A DNA stretch of 64,000 nucleotides from Enterobacterales bacterium CwR94 (GTDB lineage: Bacteria; Pseudomonadota; Gammaproteobacteria; Enterobacterales; Enterobacteriaceae), in assembly GCA_002837195.1 (NCBI GenBank), contig KZ478062.1, positions 124,001-188,000 on the forward strand. The letters run 5' to 3'. The notes beneath the pieces are model-generated. The model was not told the origin of the DNA. It saw nothing but the letters and a program-made list of their open reading frames with translations, and did not search any database. How positions within the stretch are numbered: the stretch's first letter is position 1; each line of letters starts with the position of its first letter. This document shows positions 55,923-64,000 of the stretch, in pieces. The position numbers and the translations under genes are program-made.

Positions 55923-58900
55923 TCAGAAGCTGACTTTCATGCCCAGATGACCGCTATAGCCCTCTAATCCCTGTTGTGTGAAGCTGCGTTGATACTCGGC
56001 CTGGCCGTAAATGTTCACATTATCCGTCAACGGATGGCTAATGCCTGCGCTGGCTTTCCACCAGGCGGTGGGCAGATCTGGCGCTACGCTGAGTCCGTCC
56101 ATGTTCGCCCCTTTGACCTGGCCCATGCGCTGCAGAACATCAAGTTGAACAAAGGGTTGCGCGTTTGCTGCGTGATAACCTAAGCGCAGACCGGCACGCG
56201 CCAGACCCAATGCCTGGTCTTGCTGTTTTACGTTCACGCCAGCGGCACCCGTTGCTCCGCTGTGCAACCACTGACCTGTAGCCTGGAGCTGCGGCACCAG
56301 CGTAAAGGCATTGCTGAGCGGGAGCGGCATTCCCCACTCGACGGACAGCAGTGTACTGTTGCTGTTTTGCCGCGCCTGACTGGCACTGTGGAAATCGGTA
56401 CGGAACAGCGTTTCCTGCAACACGGTGTCCAGATAGGCACCCTGCGGTGTGATCAGGGTGACATAGCCACCGACGCCAAACGCCTGGGTTTGCAGAGTGC
56501 CGGTGTCTGTTGCCAGTCCGGCACGCAATTGACGAGCCTGATCGGCAGCCTGAGTGTTGATATGCCCAAGGGTACCGATGACGCCTGCGCTGGCGCTGAG
56601 TGTCTCCGTGAGCGAGCCTTGCCACAGGTCGCCACCCAATTGCATAAAGAACGTCTTGCTCTGGTAATCAAAACGTCCACTGTTGAGACGATCATACTGG
56701 CCAACAACGCGGCCCCAGGCAGACTGGCCTTGCTGCATCACACTCTGGCGCTGATGCCAGTTGCCCGCGGCAGTAAACGCATACTGGGCGTTTAACCACG
56801 GTGAAATTTGGTAGCCAGCAATTTCACGGCGCAGCGTAGGCTGAGGCTTGGGTTTTGGTTTCGGCGTTGGATTGGGTTTCTCACCGTTGCCGTCTCCCTC
56901 TTCGGGATCGCCAGGCGTTACCGGATCCACCGGCTTGATGGGATCAACAGGATCAACCGGGTTCACCGGATCAACAGGGTTGGGATTGTAGCTGGCCTGC
57001 AAATACCATTCATTGGCATTCACCTTATTTAAAAAGTATTCGTAGTGATCAATCGCGATCTCACCCTGTTGAGTGAAATTGGCCGCAGAGGCATCTTTCT
57101 CGACCAAAATCAACGGAATACCCTTCTCGGGGATGGCCCCTTTCCCGCCCTGGTTTTTCACTATCACCTGATAGTTGCCCTGTGCGCTGCCTTTCACATG
57201 CAGGCGGTCGGTGGGGGAGTTATCGTCGCCCAACTGCGTATTAAAGGTGAAGGTGCCGTTACCGGTGAGCGATTGATTGACGGTGAGCGTTTTAAAACCG
57301 GCACTGTCGGGTTGGAAAATAATATCGCCTGACAGGGCAAGCTCATCGACGTTGGCATGCCCACTTAATAACCAGCGGCTGCTGTTATCAATCGTTACCC
57401 GCTGAACGTTGTCGGTTGCGCCGTTAAATACCGCGTTGTTCGACAGGGTCAGCGCTATCCGACTGAGAGTGTCGGCGCGCAGATTGCCAGTGATCAGCGC
57501 GTTGTCTGCTGCGTTAATGTCAACGTTGCTGCCCTGCTGATTTTTATCCTGGTAGGCATACAGAGCTTCTTCCTTGCCCGAAAGCTGCGTACCGTTGAGC
57601 AGGTTCAGGGTCAGGCGAGCGCCTTCGGAATTGACGGCGCGGCCCTGACTTGCGTCAGCCTGCGTGTTGTTCAGTGTCACGGTGCTGGCTTGGGTAGGGT
57701 GAAAACCCGTGGCATTCACGATCACCGCTTCTCTGCCTGTCGCATTGATCTGGCTGTCGGCAAGCGTGATGGCACCGCCATCCCGCACGCGGAGCGCCGC
57801 GCTGGCATCACCGGCAATGGCGAGATCAACGCCTTTACCGCGCAGCGTGCTGTTGAGCAGTGCGGCGAGGCCCGTGCTGGCTTCGCCTTCCGTATAAATG
57901 GCGGAGTCGGTTAACTGGATATTACCGCCGCGCGCGGCCATCACGCCGGTATTCGACTTGCCCAATGTTTGAATCGTGAGGCCACTGCCTGTTGATGCGC
58001 TTTCGCTGTACAGCGCGGTGCTGCGGTTGCCCTGGGCAATCAGCATGCTGTTATGCAGGGCGAGGTTAACGCGTCCCATTGCGTTAATGACATTGGCACC
58101 GCCGCCATCACCGGTGGTGGTAAATTCTCCGCCACGCGCAACTAAAGAGGCACCTGGCGTCAGCATCACGCTGCTCATGCTGCTGGTATAGTTGCCGTTA
58201 TTAATTTCGACCTTTCCATTGCCATCGACATACAGGGCTGAATTCTTTTCGCTGCTGATAACCACATCATCCAGCTGTGCCGCGCCTTTCCAGATATGCA
58301 GGCCCACGCCATTTTCCGTATTCAGCGTGCTGTCTTTCAGATGCACAGCGTGGTTGGCACCGTTGTCCAGCACAATCCCCACCGTGTTACCACTCGCGCG
58401 GATATTCAGTTGAGTTGCCTCGACATCGCTGTCTTTAATGCGCAGGGCATCAAAACCGTTGGGATTATTTAGCGCAATCACAACGTCTTCCAGCACGGCC
58501 CGTGAGCGAACTAAATGCAGGCCGCTCATCCCCCCGTCCGACGTGATCGTGAGACCTTGTTTCGCGGTTAACTGGCTGTCTTCCAGATAAATACCGCGCG
58601 ATAACGGGCCTGCATGATTGATGGTCAGGGCTTCCAGAATCGTCAGCGTAGAACGGATAGCCGATATGCCATTTGATTGCTGTCCCTGAGTGGCAATGGA
58701 ACCGCCGCGTACATTCACCGTGGCTGCATTGGCTACAATGCCGTGAGAGAGTGCACCTTGTGTCTGCACATTGACATTATTTAACGACAGCGTGGCACCT
58801 GCGCTCACCGCCGTCGCAGAGGTGCGATCATCTTTGGTTGAAAAGCGTCCGCGCTCGGCAACAATCTCAGTGCCTTGCTGCGATGCGCTGAGCGGGATGT

Positions 58901-59060
58901 CGCCTTCTGTTTCCGAATGATAACTGCCCGAGACGTCATGGCGTTTGCCATCGCTAAATTGCCAGGGAGAAGCGGCAAAAGCGTTCGCGCAGAGCAGTGA
59001 TAAGCTGAGAAGACTCAGTGTGAAATGACGATGTTGTGTTGCCACAGTTTTCCCTTCCAT
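55923..59060 (-). CDS. Type V autotransporter with pertactin-like passenger
   Basis: A 1045-residue surface protein. The signal peptide ends at CANAFA (about residue 29). The passenger (about 30-690) is a beta-helix of repeated short strands with themes such as NGISAIRSTLTILEALTI and SSVMLTPGASLVARGGEF. A Pro/Asp linker with several PVDPV repeats, then a PTPKPKPKPQP tract, spans about 690-740. The C-terminal beta-barrel (about 765-1045) ends in F. No protease or lipase motif is seen, so adhesion or aggregation is the likely role. A single gene between yiaF and yibL, it has no counterpart at this place in E. coli. Confidence 0.88.
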   Translation of the reverse strand: MEGKTVATQHRHFTLSLLSLSLLCANAFAASPWQFSDGKRHDVSGSYHSETEGDIPLSASQQGTEIVAERGRFSTKDDRTSATAVSAGATLSLNNVNVQTQGALSHGIVANAATVNVRGGSIATQGQQSNGISAIRSTLTILEALTINHAGPLSRGIYLEDSQLTAKQGLTITSDGGMSGLHLVRSRAVLEDVVIALNNPNGFDALRIKDSDVEATQLNIRASGNTVGIVLDNGANHAVHLKDSTLNTENGVGLHIWKGAAQLDDVVISSEKNSALYVDGNGKVEINNGNYTSSMSSVMLTPGASLVARGGEFTTTGDGGGANVINAMGRVNLALHNSMLIAQGNRSTALYSESASTGSGLTIQTLGKSNTGVMAARGGNIQLTDSAIYTEGEASTGLAALLNSTLRGKGVDLAIAGDASAALRVRDGGAITLADSQINATGREAVIVNATGFHPTQASTVTLNNTQADASQGRAVNSEGARLTLNLLNGTQLSGKEEALYAYQDKNQQGSNVDINAADNALITGNLRADTLSRIALTLSNNAVFNGATDNVQRVTIDNSSRWLLSGHANVDELALSGDIIFQPDSAGFKTLTVNQSLTGNGTFTFNTQLGDDNSPTDRLHVKGSAQGNYQVIVKNQGGKGAIPEKGIPLILVEKDASAANFTQQGEIAIDHYEYFLNKVNANEWYLQASYNPNPVDPVNPVDPVDPIKPVDPVTPGDPEEGDGNGEKPNPTPKPKPKPQPTLRREIAGYQISPWLNAQYAFTAAGNWHQRQSVMQQGQSAWGRVVGQYDRLNSGRFDYQSKTFFMQLGGDLWQGSLTETLSASAGVIGTLGHINTQAADQARQLRAGLATDTGTLQTQAFGVGGYVTLITPQGAYLDTVLQETLFRTDFHSASQARQNSNSTLLSVEWGMPLPLSNAFTLVPQLQATGQWLHSGATGAAGVNVKQQDQALGLARAGLRLGYHAANAQPFVQLDVLQRMGQVKGANMDGLSVAPDLPTAWWKASAGISHPLTDNVNIYGQAEYQRSFTQQGLEGYSGHLGMKVSF

Positions 59061-59188
59061 AGGTTTCCAAAAACGGCCTGCAACCTCTTAGTGGGCTGCA
59101 AAATCGCGGGAAAAATAACCTGTGCAAGAGAAAGTTGAAATCGCATGCAAATGAATATTGGCAAACGACGTTATATAAGTGGAAAAGC

Positions 59189-59218
59189 ATCGCTGAATTC
59201 AAATCAGCGATACTTTTT
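59189..59218. terminator. Bidirectional terminator next to yibL
   Basis: ATCGCTGA pairs with TCAGCGAT around 7 nt. It has T-rich sequence on both sides (ACTTTTTT on plus, GCTTTTCC on minus) and lies about 38 bp after the yibL stop. Confidence 0.7.
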
Positions 59219-59249
59219 TAAGTGAGGCAGGGCGGTTTTATCGCAGCAA

Positions 59250-59612
59250 TCAGAATTCGGTACGCGCGAAGCCCGTCATCTCTTTCAGGCCCATTTCACG
59301 GCCCAGGGCGGTCATGGGATGCACCACCACAATGCCGCGCACTTTTTTCTTCAGCGTGCCCATATCGGCCTGCTCTTTTTTAGTGATAGCGCGCTTGAAG
59401 GGCATGCTTTGCAGCTTTTGCGCTTCTTTACTCAGCGTTTGATCACGTGTTTCACGCAGCTTAGCGAGTTCAGCTTCAATGGTTTCTTGCTCGCGCACTG
59501 CTTCACCGAGTTTCTCAGCATCGCCACTCTCCAGATAGGAGGCCGCGCGGTGTCGGAGGATATCCAGGCGATCGCTCAGACGTTTAATTTCGTTTTTTAC
59601 CGGCTCTTTCAT
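59250..59612 (-). CDS. yibL: YibL, ribosome-associated DUF2810 protein
   Basis: A 120-residue cytosolic protein, the same length as E. coli YibL, which has been found with ribosomes. The N-terminal half is a coiled coil ([17 protein letters not shown] to about residue 65). The C-terminal part is the most conserved: [15 protein letters not shown] and [20 protein letters not shown]. In E. coli it follows mtlR; here the autotransporter, yiaF and the mtl operon lie on its downstream side. Confidence 0.92.
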   Translation of the reverse strand: MKEPVKNEIKRLSDRLDILRHRAASYLESGDAEKLGEAVREQETIEAELAKLRETRDQTLSKEAQKLQSMPFKRAITKKEQADMGTLKKKVRGIVVVHPMTALGREMGLKEMTGFARTEF

Positions 59613-59937
59613 TACTGAAACCTGTTTGTTGCAGACAAATTTACGCTAAGGATACACGAAACTGGCGCAGGGTGCTGGCGAGGTTCTGAAAGTAAAAAAT
59701 TATGCCGTGAGTAAGTCAATGAAGCACAACGCAAATGTTGCATTCGATAAGAAACTTTTGATTATTTGCATTAATCTCGGTACTAATTTTCACCAAAGTA
59801 GCCATACTTAGGGTCTGGCGTTTTTTGCACCCCTCACGTTGTGATGCAGCGGTGCCACTCCTGCCAGGCTTTCCTGTCCGTTCGTTGGACAAACTAACCC
59901 TCTGTGTTCTCTGGCCGTATGAGTGTGAGGAGTTCTT
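59613..59937. promoter_or_regulatory. Intergenic region between yibL and yiaG
   Basis: A 325-bp gene-free divergent region. The half nearest yibL is AT-rich (about 59695-59810) and may contain promoters for both directions. Near yiaG a small hairpin (TGTCC/GGACA, about 59874-59890) lies in the presumed leader, and AGGAG precedes the yiaG start. Nothing else is recognised. Confidence 0.4.
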
Positions 59938-60234
59938 ATGGAAGAAAACGTTCCTGTGAGCGATGTGCTCAATGATATCGAAGCGATAGTATTTAAAAAT
60001 GCCGAATCACTTTCTGTGTGTATGAGTGCGCCAGACATTGTGCTGCTGCCTGAACCGCAGCAACTTCGTGAGATGGCCGGTCTGGAAGTCGACGAATTTG
60101 CCCGCGCAATGGGAGTCAGCGTTACCGCCGTCAAACGGTGGGAAGCAAAGCGGACAAAACCGTCAGCCACAGTGCAAAAGCTCATGCAATTGCTGCATGA
60201 GAATCCTTATCTCGGCAAGCAGTTACTGCAGTAA
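59938..60234 (+). CDS. yiaG: YiaG, XRE-type helix-turn-helix protein
   Basis: A 98-residue predicted DNA-binding protein. The helix-turn-helix is at about residues 45-72 (LREMAGLEVDEFARAMGVS, then VKRWEAKRTKPS), of the MqsA/HigA-type antitoxin C-terminal class. E. coli YiaG has 96 residues and an unknown target. No toxin gene lies beside it. The ATG at 59938 follows GAGGAG. A related fold is used by RelE/HigB-type toxin-antitoxin regulators, but there is no evidence for such a pair here. Confidence 0.85.
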   Translation: MEENVPVSDVLNDIEAIVFKNAESLSVCMSAPDIVLLPEPQQLREMAGLEVDEFARAMGVSVTAVKRWEAKRTKPSATVQKLMQLLHENPYLGKQLLQ

Positions 60235-60354
60235 ATCTCGATAAGGGGCGGCGCAGATGCCGCCCTTTTGGTCTCTCTTTCCCGCCTGACTTTCCTGCTG
60301 CGAACACCGTGATCCTGCCGCACCGTCGGCGGTGAGCGCACGTATTCACGCGAC

Positions 60355-60383
60355 AAAAAAAAGGCCAGACAAGCGTCTGGCCT
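60355..60383 (-). terminator. Terminator of glyQS
   Basis: On the minus strand GGCCAGACG pairs with TGTCTGGCC around a short loop and continues into eight T residues, about 20 bp after the glyS stop. Confidence 0.9.
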
Positions 60384-60401
60384 CAGAGAGTTACGGCAAA
60401 G

Positions 60402-62471
60402 TTACTGCAGAACGGAGATATCCGCGACCTGCAGGAACAGGTTGCGCAGTTTTGCCAGTAAAGTCAGGCGGTTGATGCGGACAGCCTCTTCCTCGGCATT
60501 CACCATCACGTTATCGAAGAAGTTATCCACCGCTTCACGCAGTTGCGCCAGCTCCACCAACGCATCCTGATAACGGCCTTCAGCGTAATACGGCTGCAGT
60601 TTGCTGGTCAGCGCGGTGACATAGGTCGCCAGCGTGATTTCCGCATTTTCTTTCAGCAGGGAGGCTTGCACACTGTCGCTCAGCGTTTCAGTGGATTTTG
60701 CCAGGATATTTGAAACGCGCTTGTTAGCCGCTGCCAGCGACGCCGCTGCGTCCAGAGAGCGGAAGTGGGACACCGCTTTCACGCGAGCATCGAAATCGGC
60801 CGGACGGGTTGGACGACGCGCCAGCACCGCCTGAATAGTATCCACGCTGTGACCTTCTTCCTGATACCAGGCGCGGAAACGGCCCAGCATAAAGTCGATC
60901 ACATCATCGACCACCTTGGCATTAGACAGCTTGCTGCCGTACAGGCGCACCGCTTCTTCGGTCAAGGTTTGCAGATCCAATGGCAGGTTCTTCTCAACGA
61001 TAATACGCAGCACGCCCAGCGATGCACGACGCAGAGCAAAGGGGTCTTTATCGCCTTTAGGATGCTGACCGATGCCAAAGATGCCCGCAAGGGTATCCAT
61101 TTTATCGGCAATCGCCAGTGCGCAGGCGACCAGGCTGGACGGCAGAGCATCACCGGCAAATCGCGGCTGATACTGCTCGTTCAGGGCCACGGCCACGTCT
61201 TCTGCTTCGCCATCATGACGCGCATAGTGCATGCCCATCACGCCTTGCGTGTCGGTGAACTCGAAAACCATGTTGGTCATCAGGTCACACTTAGACAGCA
61301 AACCGGCGCGGGTGGCGTGATTCACATCGGCGCCAATCTGCGCGGCAATCCAGCCCGCCAGTGCCTGAATACGGTCGGTCTTGTCGCGCAGGGTACCCAG
61401 CTCTTTTTGGAACAGCACGGTTTCCAGACGCGGCAGGTTATCTTCCAGACGCTTTTTACGGTCTGTATTGAAGAAGAACTCGGCATCCGCCAGACGCGGA
61501 CGCACCACTTTCTCGTTGCCCGAGATAATCTGCTGCGGATCTTTCGACTCAATGTTGGTCACAAAGATAAAGTTCGGCAGCAGTTTGCCGTCTGCACCAT
61601 ACACCGGGAAATATTTCTGATCGCCCTTCATGGTGTAAACCAGCGCTTCGGAAGGCACCGCCAGAAACTTCTCTTCGAATTTTGCGGTCAGCACCACTGG
61701 CCACTCGACCAGCGAGGTGACTTCTTCCAGCAGGCTTTCACTGAGATCGGCAACGCCGCCAATCTGTTTTGCTGCGGCTTCGGCATCGGCCTTGATTTTG
61801 GCTTTACGGGCCGCGTAATCGGCGATCACTTTACCGCGCTCTTGCAGGATCTGCGGATACTGATCGGCGTTGTCGATAGTGAATTCGGGCTCGCCCATAA
61901 AGCGGTGACCACGCAGAGTGCGGTCAGATGCAACGCCCAGCACGGTGGCCGGGATCAGTTCATCACCCAGCAGCAGCGTGACGGTATGCACCGGACGCAC
62001 GAACTGCACGTCACTGGCGCCCCAGCGCATCAGTTTTGGCACGGGCAGTTTTGCCAGTGAAGTGCTGATCATCGCAGGCAGCAGCTTCTGCGCGCTCTCA
62101 CCTTGAACCTGAGCGCGATACACCAGCCATTCACCTTTGTCGGTGCTCAGACGTTCGGCTTGATCAACGGTGATCCCACATCCGCGCGCCCAACCTTCGG
62201 CGGCTTTGGTGGCTGCGCCACTGGCATCAAAGGCGGCGGCAATTGCCGGGCCGCGTTTTTCGACTTCGCGATCCGGCTGTGCAGCACTCAGCTGAGCGAC
62301 TTTCACGGCCAGGCGGCGCGGCGCGGCAAACCAGCTTACGTCGCCGTGTGTCAGGCCCGCGGCATCAAGCTCTGCGGTGATATTGGCGGCGAAAGATTCT
62401 GCCAGGTTGCGCAAGGCTTTTGGTGGCAGCTCTTCGGTGCCGATTTCCACCAGAAAAGTTTTATCAGTCAT
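60402..62471 (-). CDS. glyS: Glycyl-tRNA synthetase beta subunit
   Basis: The 689-residue beta chain of the heterotetrameric bacterial glycyl-tRNA synthetase, same length as in E. coli. The start [15 protein letters not shown] is the highly conserved N-terminus. The HD-like domain and C-terminal DALR anticodon-binding region (from about residue 580, ending LFLQVADIS) are present. It is cotranscribed with glyQ, 9 bp downstream of it. Confidence 0.97.
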   Translation of the reverse strand: MTDKTFLVEIGTEELPPKALRNLAESFAANITAELDAAGLTHGDVSWFAAPRRLAVKVAQLSAAQPDREVEKRGPAIAAAFDASGAATKAAEGWARGCGITVDQAERLSTDKGEWLVYRAQVQGESAQKLLPAMISTSLAKLPVPKLMRWGASDVQFVRPVHTVTLLLGDELIPATVLGVASDRTLRGHRFMGEPEFTIDNADQYPQILQERGKVIADYAARKAKIKADAEAAAKQIGGVADLSESLLEEVTSLVEWPVVLTAKFEEKFLAVPSEALVYTMKGDQKYFPVYGADGKLLPNFIFVTNIESKDPQQIISGNEKVVRPRLADAEFFFNTDRKKRLEDNLPRLETVLFQKELGTLRDKTDRIQALAGWIAAQIGADVNHATRAGLLSKCDLMTNMVFEFTDTQGVMGMHYARHDGEAEDVAVALNEQYQPRFAGDALPSSLVACALAIADKMDTLAGIFGIGQHPKGDKDPFALRRASLGVLRIIVEKNLPLDLQTLTEEAVRLYGSKLSNAKVVDDVIDFMLGRFRAWYQEEGHSVDTIQAVLARRPTRPADFDARVKAVSHFRSLDAAASLAAANKRVSNILAKSTETLSDSVQASLLKENAEITLATYVTALTSKLQPYYAEGRYQDALVELAQLREAVDNFFDNVMVNAEEEAVRINRLTLLAKLRNLFLQVADISVLQ

Positions 62472-62480
62472 GGCTGCCTC

Positions 62481-63395
62481 TTATTTCTTCTCGTTGTTGC
62501 ACATCGGGAAGCCCAGCGCCTCACGGGACGCATAGTAGGCTTCAGCCACGGCTTTGGTCAGGGTGCGAATGCGCAGGATATAGCGCTGGCGTTCGGTCAC
62601 GGAGATGGCTTTGCGCGCGTCCAGCAGGTTAAAGCTGTGAGCGGCTTTCAAAATACGCTCGTATGCGGGCAGCGGCAGAGGTTTTTCCAGCGCCAGCAAC
62701 TGTTGTGCTTCCTTCTCGTACTGCTCGAAGCAAGTGAACAGGAAATCCACATCGGCGTATTCGAAGTTATAGGTCGATTGCTCAACTTCATTCTGGTGGA
62801 ACACGTCGCCATAAGTGGTTTTACCCAGCGGGCCGTCGCTCCACACCAAATCGTAGACGCTATCAACGCCCTGGATATACATCGCCAGACGCTCAAGACC
62901 ATACGTGATCTCGCCCGTTACCGGTTTGCACTCCAGGCCGCCAACTTGTTGGAAGTAGGTGAACTGCGTCACTTCCATGCCGTTCAGCCACACTTCCCAG
63001 CCTAAGCCCCATGCGCCCAGCGTTGGGTTTTCCCAGTTATCTTCCACAAAGCGAATATCATGGATGGTCGGGTTCATACCCAGCTCTTTCAACGATCCGA
63101 GATACAGCTCCTGGATATTGTCCGGGGAAGGCTTGATGATCACCTGGAACTGGTAATAGTGCTGTAAACGGTTCGGGTTTTCGCCGTAGCGGCCATCGGT
63201 CGGACGGCGAGAAGGCTGAACATAAGCCGCGGCAATCGGCTCGGGGCCCAGTGCACGTAAACAGGTCATCGGGTGTGAGGTGCCTGCGCCAACTTCCATA
63301 TCCAGTGGTTGAATAATGGTGCAGCCCTGGCGCGCCCAGTAGTCCTGCAGTGTCAGGATCAGGCCCTGAAAGGTCTTGGTATCAAACTTTTGCAT
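62481..63395 (-). CDS. glyQ: Glycyl-tRNA synthetase alpha subunit
   Basis: The 304-residue catalytic alpha chain, a class II synthetase that activates glycine and charges tRNA(Gly) with GlyS. Class II motifs are visible in [19 protein letters not shown], in the motif 2 region [19 protein letters not shown], and in [15 protein letters not shown] near the motif 3 end. It is the first gene of glyQS and is divergent from wecH across a 181-bp spacer. Confidence 0.97.
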   Translation of the reverse strand: MQKFDTKTFQGLILTLQDYWARQGCTIIQPLDMEVGAGTSHPMTCLRALGPEPIAAAYVQPSRRPTDGRYGENPNRLQHYYQFQVIIKPSPDNIQELYLGSLKELGMNPTIHDIRFVEDNWENPTLGAWGLGWEVWLNGMEVTQFTYFQQVGGLECKPVTGEITYGLERLAMYIQGVDSVYDLVWSDGPLGKTTYGDVFHQNEVEQSTYNFEYADVDFLFTCFEQYEKEAQQLLALEKPLPLPAYERILKAAHSFNLLDARKAISVTERQRYILRIRTLTKAVAEAYYASREALGFPMCNNEKK

Positions 63396-63576
63396 GTTGA
63401 ATTCGCACGCGAGTTGAGTGGCTAAAAAAGTGTGCGCCAGTATACCCTTTGCGCAGCGTTTTCCCCAAATGCAAATGGGCAGGGCGCAAAGCAGATTCAG
63501 AATCCTGTGCTGGCACGGTCACATATCTGTCACTACGCTAATTAACGTGTTGAAGCAGAAGCATTTCGAGGGAAGC

Positions 63577-64000
63577 ATGGCGCAAAAGATCAGTTGGCTG
63601 GATAACCTGCGGGCCGTGGCGTGTTTGATGGTTATCGTTATTCACACCACCACCTATTACGTCACCACCGGGCCGGAAGTGGGGGCCGTGAGCTGGGATA
63701 TTGCCAATCTGCTCAACTCGGCATCTCGCGTCTGCGTGCCACTCTTTTTTATGATTTCTGGCTACTTGTTCTTTGGCGAGCGCAGCGCCCAGGGACGACA
63801 TTTCTTGCGCATTGTGCTTTGCCTGCTGTTTTACAGCGCGGTGGCGCTGGCGTATATCACCTGGCTAACACCGATCAACGAAGGGCTTTCAATCCGCAAA
63901 CTGTTTGAAAAACCCATTTTCTATCACCTGTGGTTCTTTTTCGCGATTATCCCGATATATCTCTTTTCGCCGCTGGTGCAGGTTAAGCCCGTTCAGGCGG
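63577..64000 (+). CDS. wecH: WecH O-acetyltransferase, 5' part only
   Basis: The first 141 codons of an inner-membrane acyltransferase of family 3, cut by the right edge. The start [28 protein letters not shown] has the family's catalytic-site arginine and His (LDNLRA, VIH). Further helices follow at [19 protein letters not shown] and beyond. E. coli WecH (YiaH) acetylates enterobacterial common antigen and lies beside glyQ, as here. The ATG at 63577 follows GAGGGAAG. Confidence 0.92.
   Translation, partial: MAQKISWLDNLRAVACLMVIVIHTTTYYVTTGPEVGAVSWDIANLLNSASRVCVPLFFMISGYLFFGERSAQGRHFLRIVLCLLFYSAVALAYITWLTPINEGLSIRKLFEKPIFYHLWFFFAIIPIYLFSPLVQVKPVQA

Noticed and set aside
59938-60234. yiaG as an antitoxin of a toxin-antitoxin pair
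   Set aside because: The helix-turn-helix resembles such antitoxins, but no adjacent toxin-like gene exists and the orthologue in E. coli is a single gene.
60765-62060. A 431-codon open frame on the plus strand
   Set aside because: It lies wholly antisense to glyS and has no recognisable domain; codon bias of glyS explains it.

Overview
The window is about 64 kb of chromosome from a gamma-proteobacterium of the order Enterobacterales. Most genes are recognisable orthologues of Escherichia coli genes of the usual length (tpiA, yiiQ, yiiR, fpr, glpFKX, zapB, rraA, yidR, yidQ, ibpA, avtA, ghrB, yiaD, tag, selAB, yibF, fdhE, fdoGHI, fdhD, sodA, mtlADR, yibL, yiaF, yiaG, glySQ, wecH), but the order is shuffled relative to E. 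coli. An ibpA without ibpB, tartrate and 2-ketogluconate gene sets and several surface adhesins or esterases suggest a plant- or environment-associated lineage, possibly Erwiniaceae (Erwinia, Pantoea or relatives). That placement is inference. No tRNA, rRNA, insertion sequence, prophage or CRISPR array was found.

Layout. 1-7150: tpiA (5' end only), yiiQ, yiiR, fpr, the glycerol operon glpFKX, zapB and rraA. 7306-12040: a tartrate/glycerate cluster (ttuB transporter, ttuC dehydrogenase, ttuD kinase-type gene) with a divergent LysR gene. 12075-14400: yidR, yidQ and ibpA, the last with a heat-shock promoter and a ROSE-type RNA thermometer. 14447-16000: avtA coupled to a small membrane gene. 16232-20317: a 1361-residue intimin/invasin-type adhesin containing four near-identical 306-bp Ig-domain repeats. 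20806-27452: a 2-ketogluconate operon (kguE, kguK, kguT, ghrB) with a palindromic operator, two periplasmic lipoprotein genes and a PtxS-like LacI regulator. 27541-31016: yiaD, tag and an autotransporter GDSL esterase. 31013-42083: a selenium/formate block with selA, selB, the selenoprotein formate dehydrogenase-O genes fdoGHI, fdhE and fdhD. Inside this block, between yibF and fdhE, lies a 7-copy 90-bp tandem array with a G-quadruplex motif in every unit. 42130-46193: a PTS (EIIA, EIIB, EIIC) plus sugar-phosphate epimerase operon with a divergent GntR-like LacI regulator and two operators. 46384-50858: sodA and an orphan sugar ABC importer. 50903-54673: the mannitol operon, with four good CRP sites upstream. 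55078-64000: yiaF, a large type V autotransporter, yibL, yiaG, glyS, glyQ and the start of wecH.

How the parts fit. SelA and SelB supply the selenocysteine machinery that the in-frame UGA of fdoG needs, while FdhE and FdhD assemble and activate the enzyme, so this block is a nearly complete functional module (selC and selD are not in the window). The carbohydrate loci (glycerol, tartrate, 2-ketogluconate, mannitol, an unknown PTS sugar and an unknown ABC substrate) are each a transporter with matching enzymes and, except for glycerol and the ABC importer, a local regulator. The most unusual items are the G4 tandem array, the ClpP-like periplasmic lipoprotein pair inside the kgu region, the PTS/epimerase operon of unknown substrate, and the two large surface proteins.
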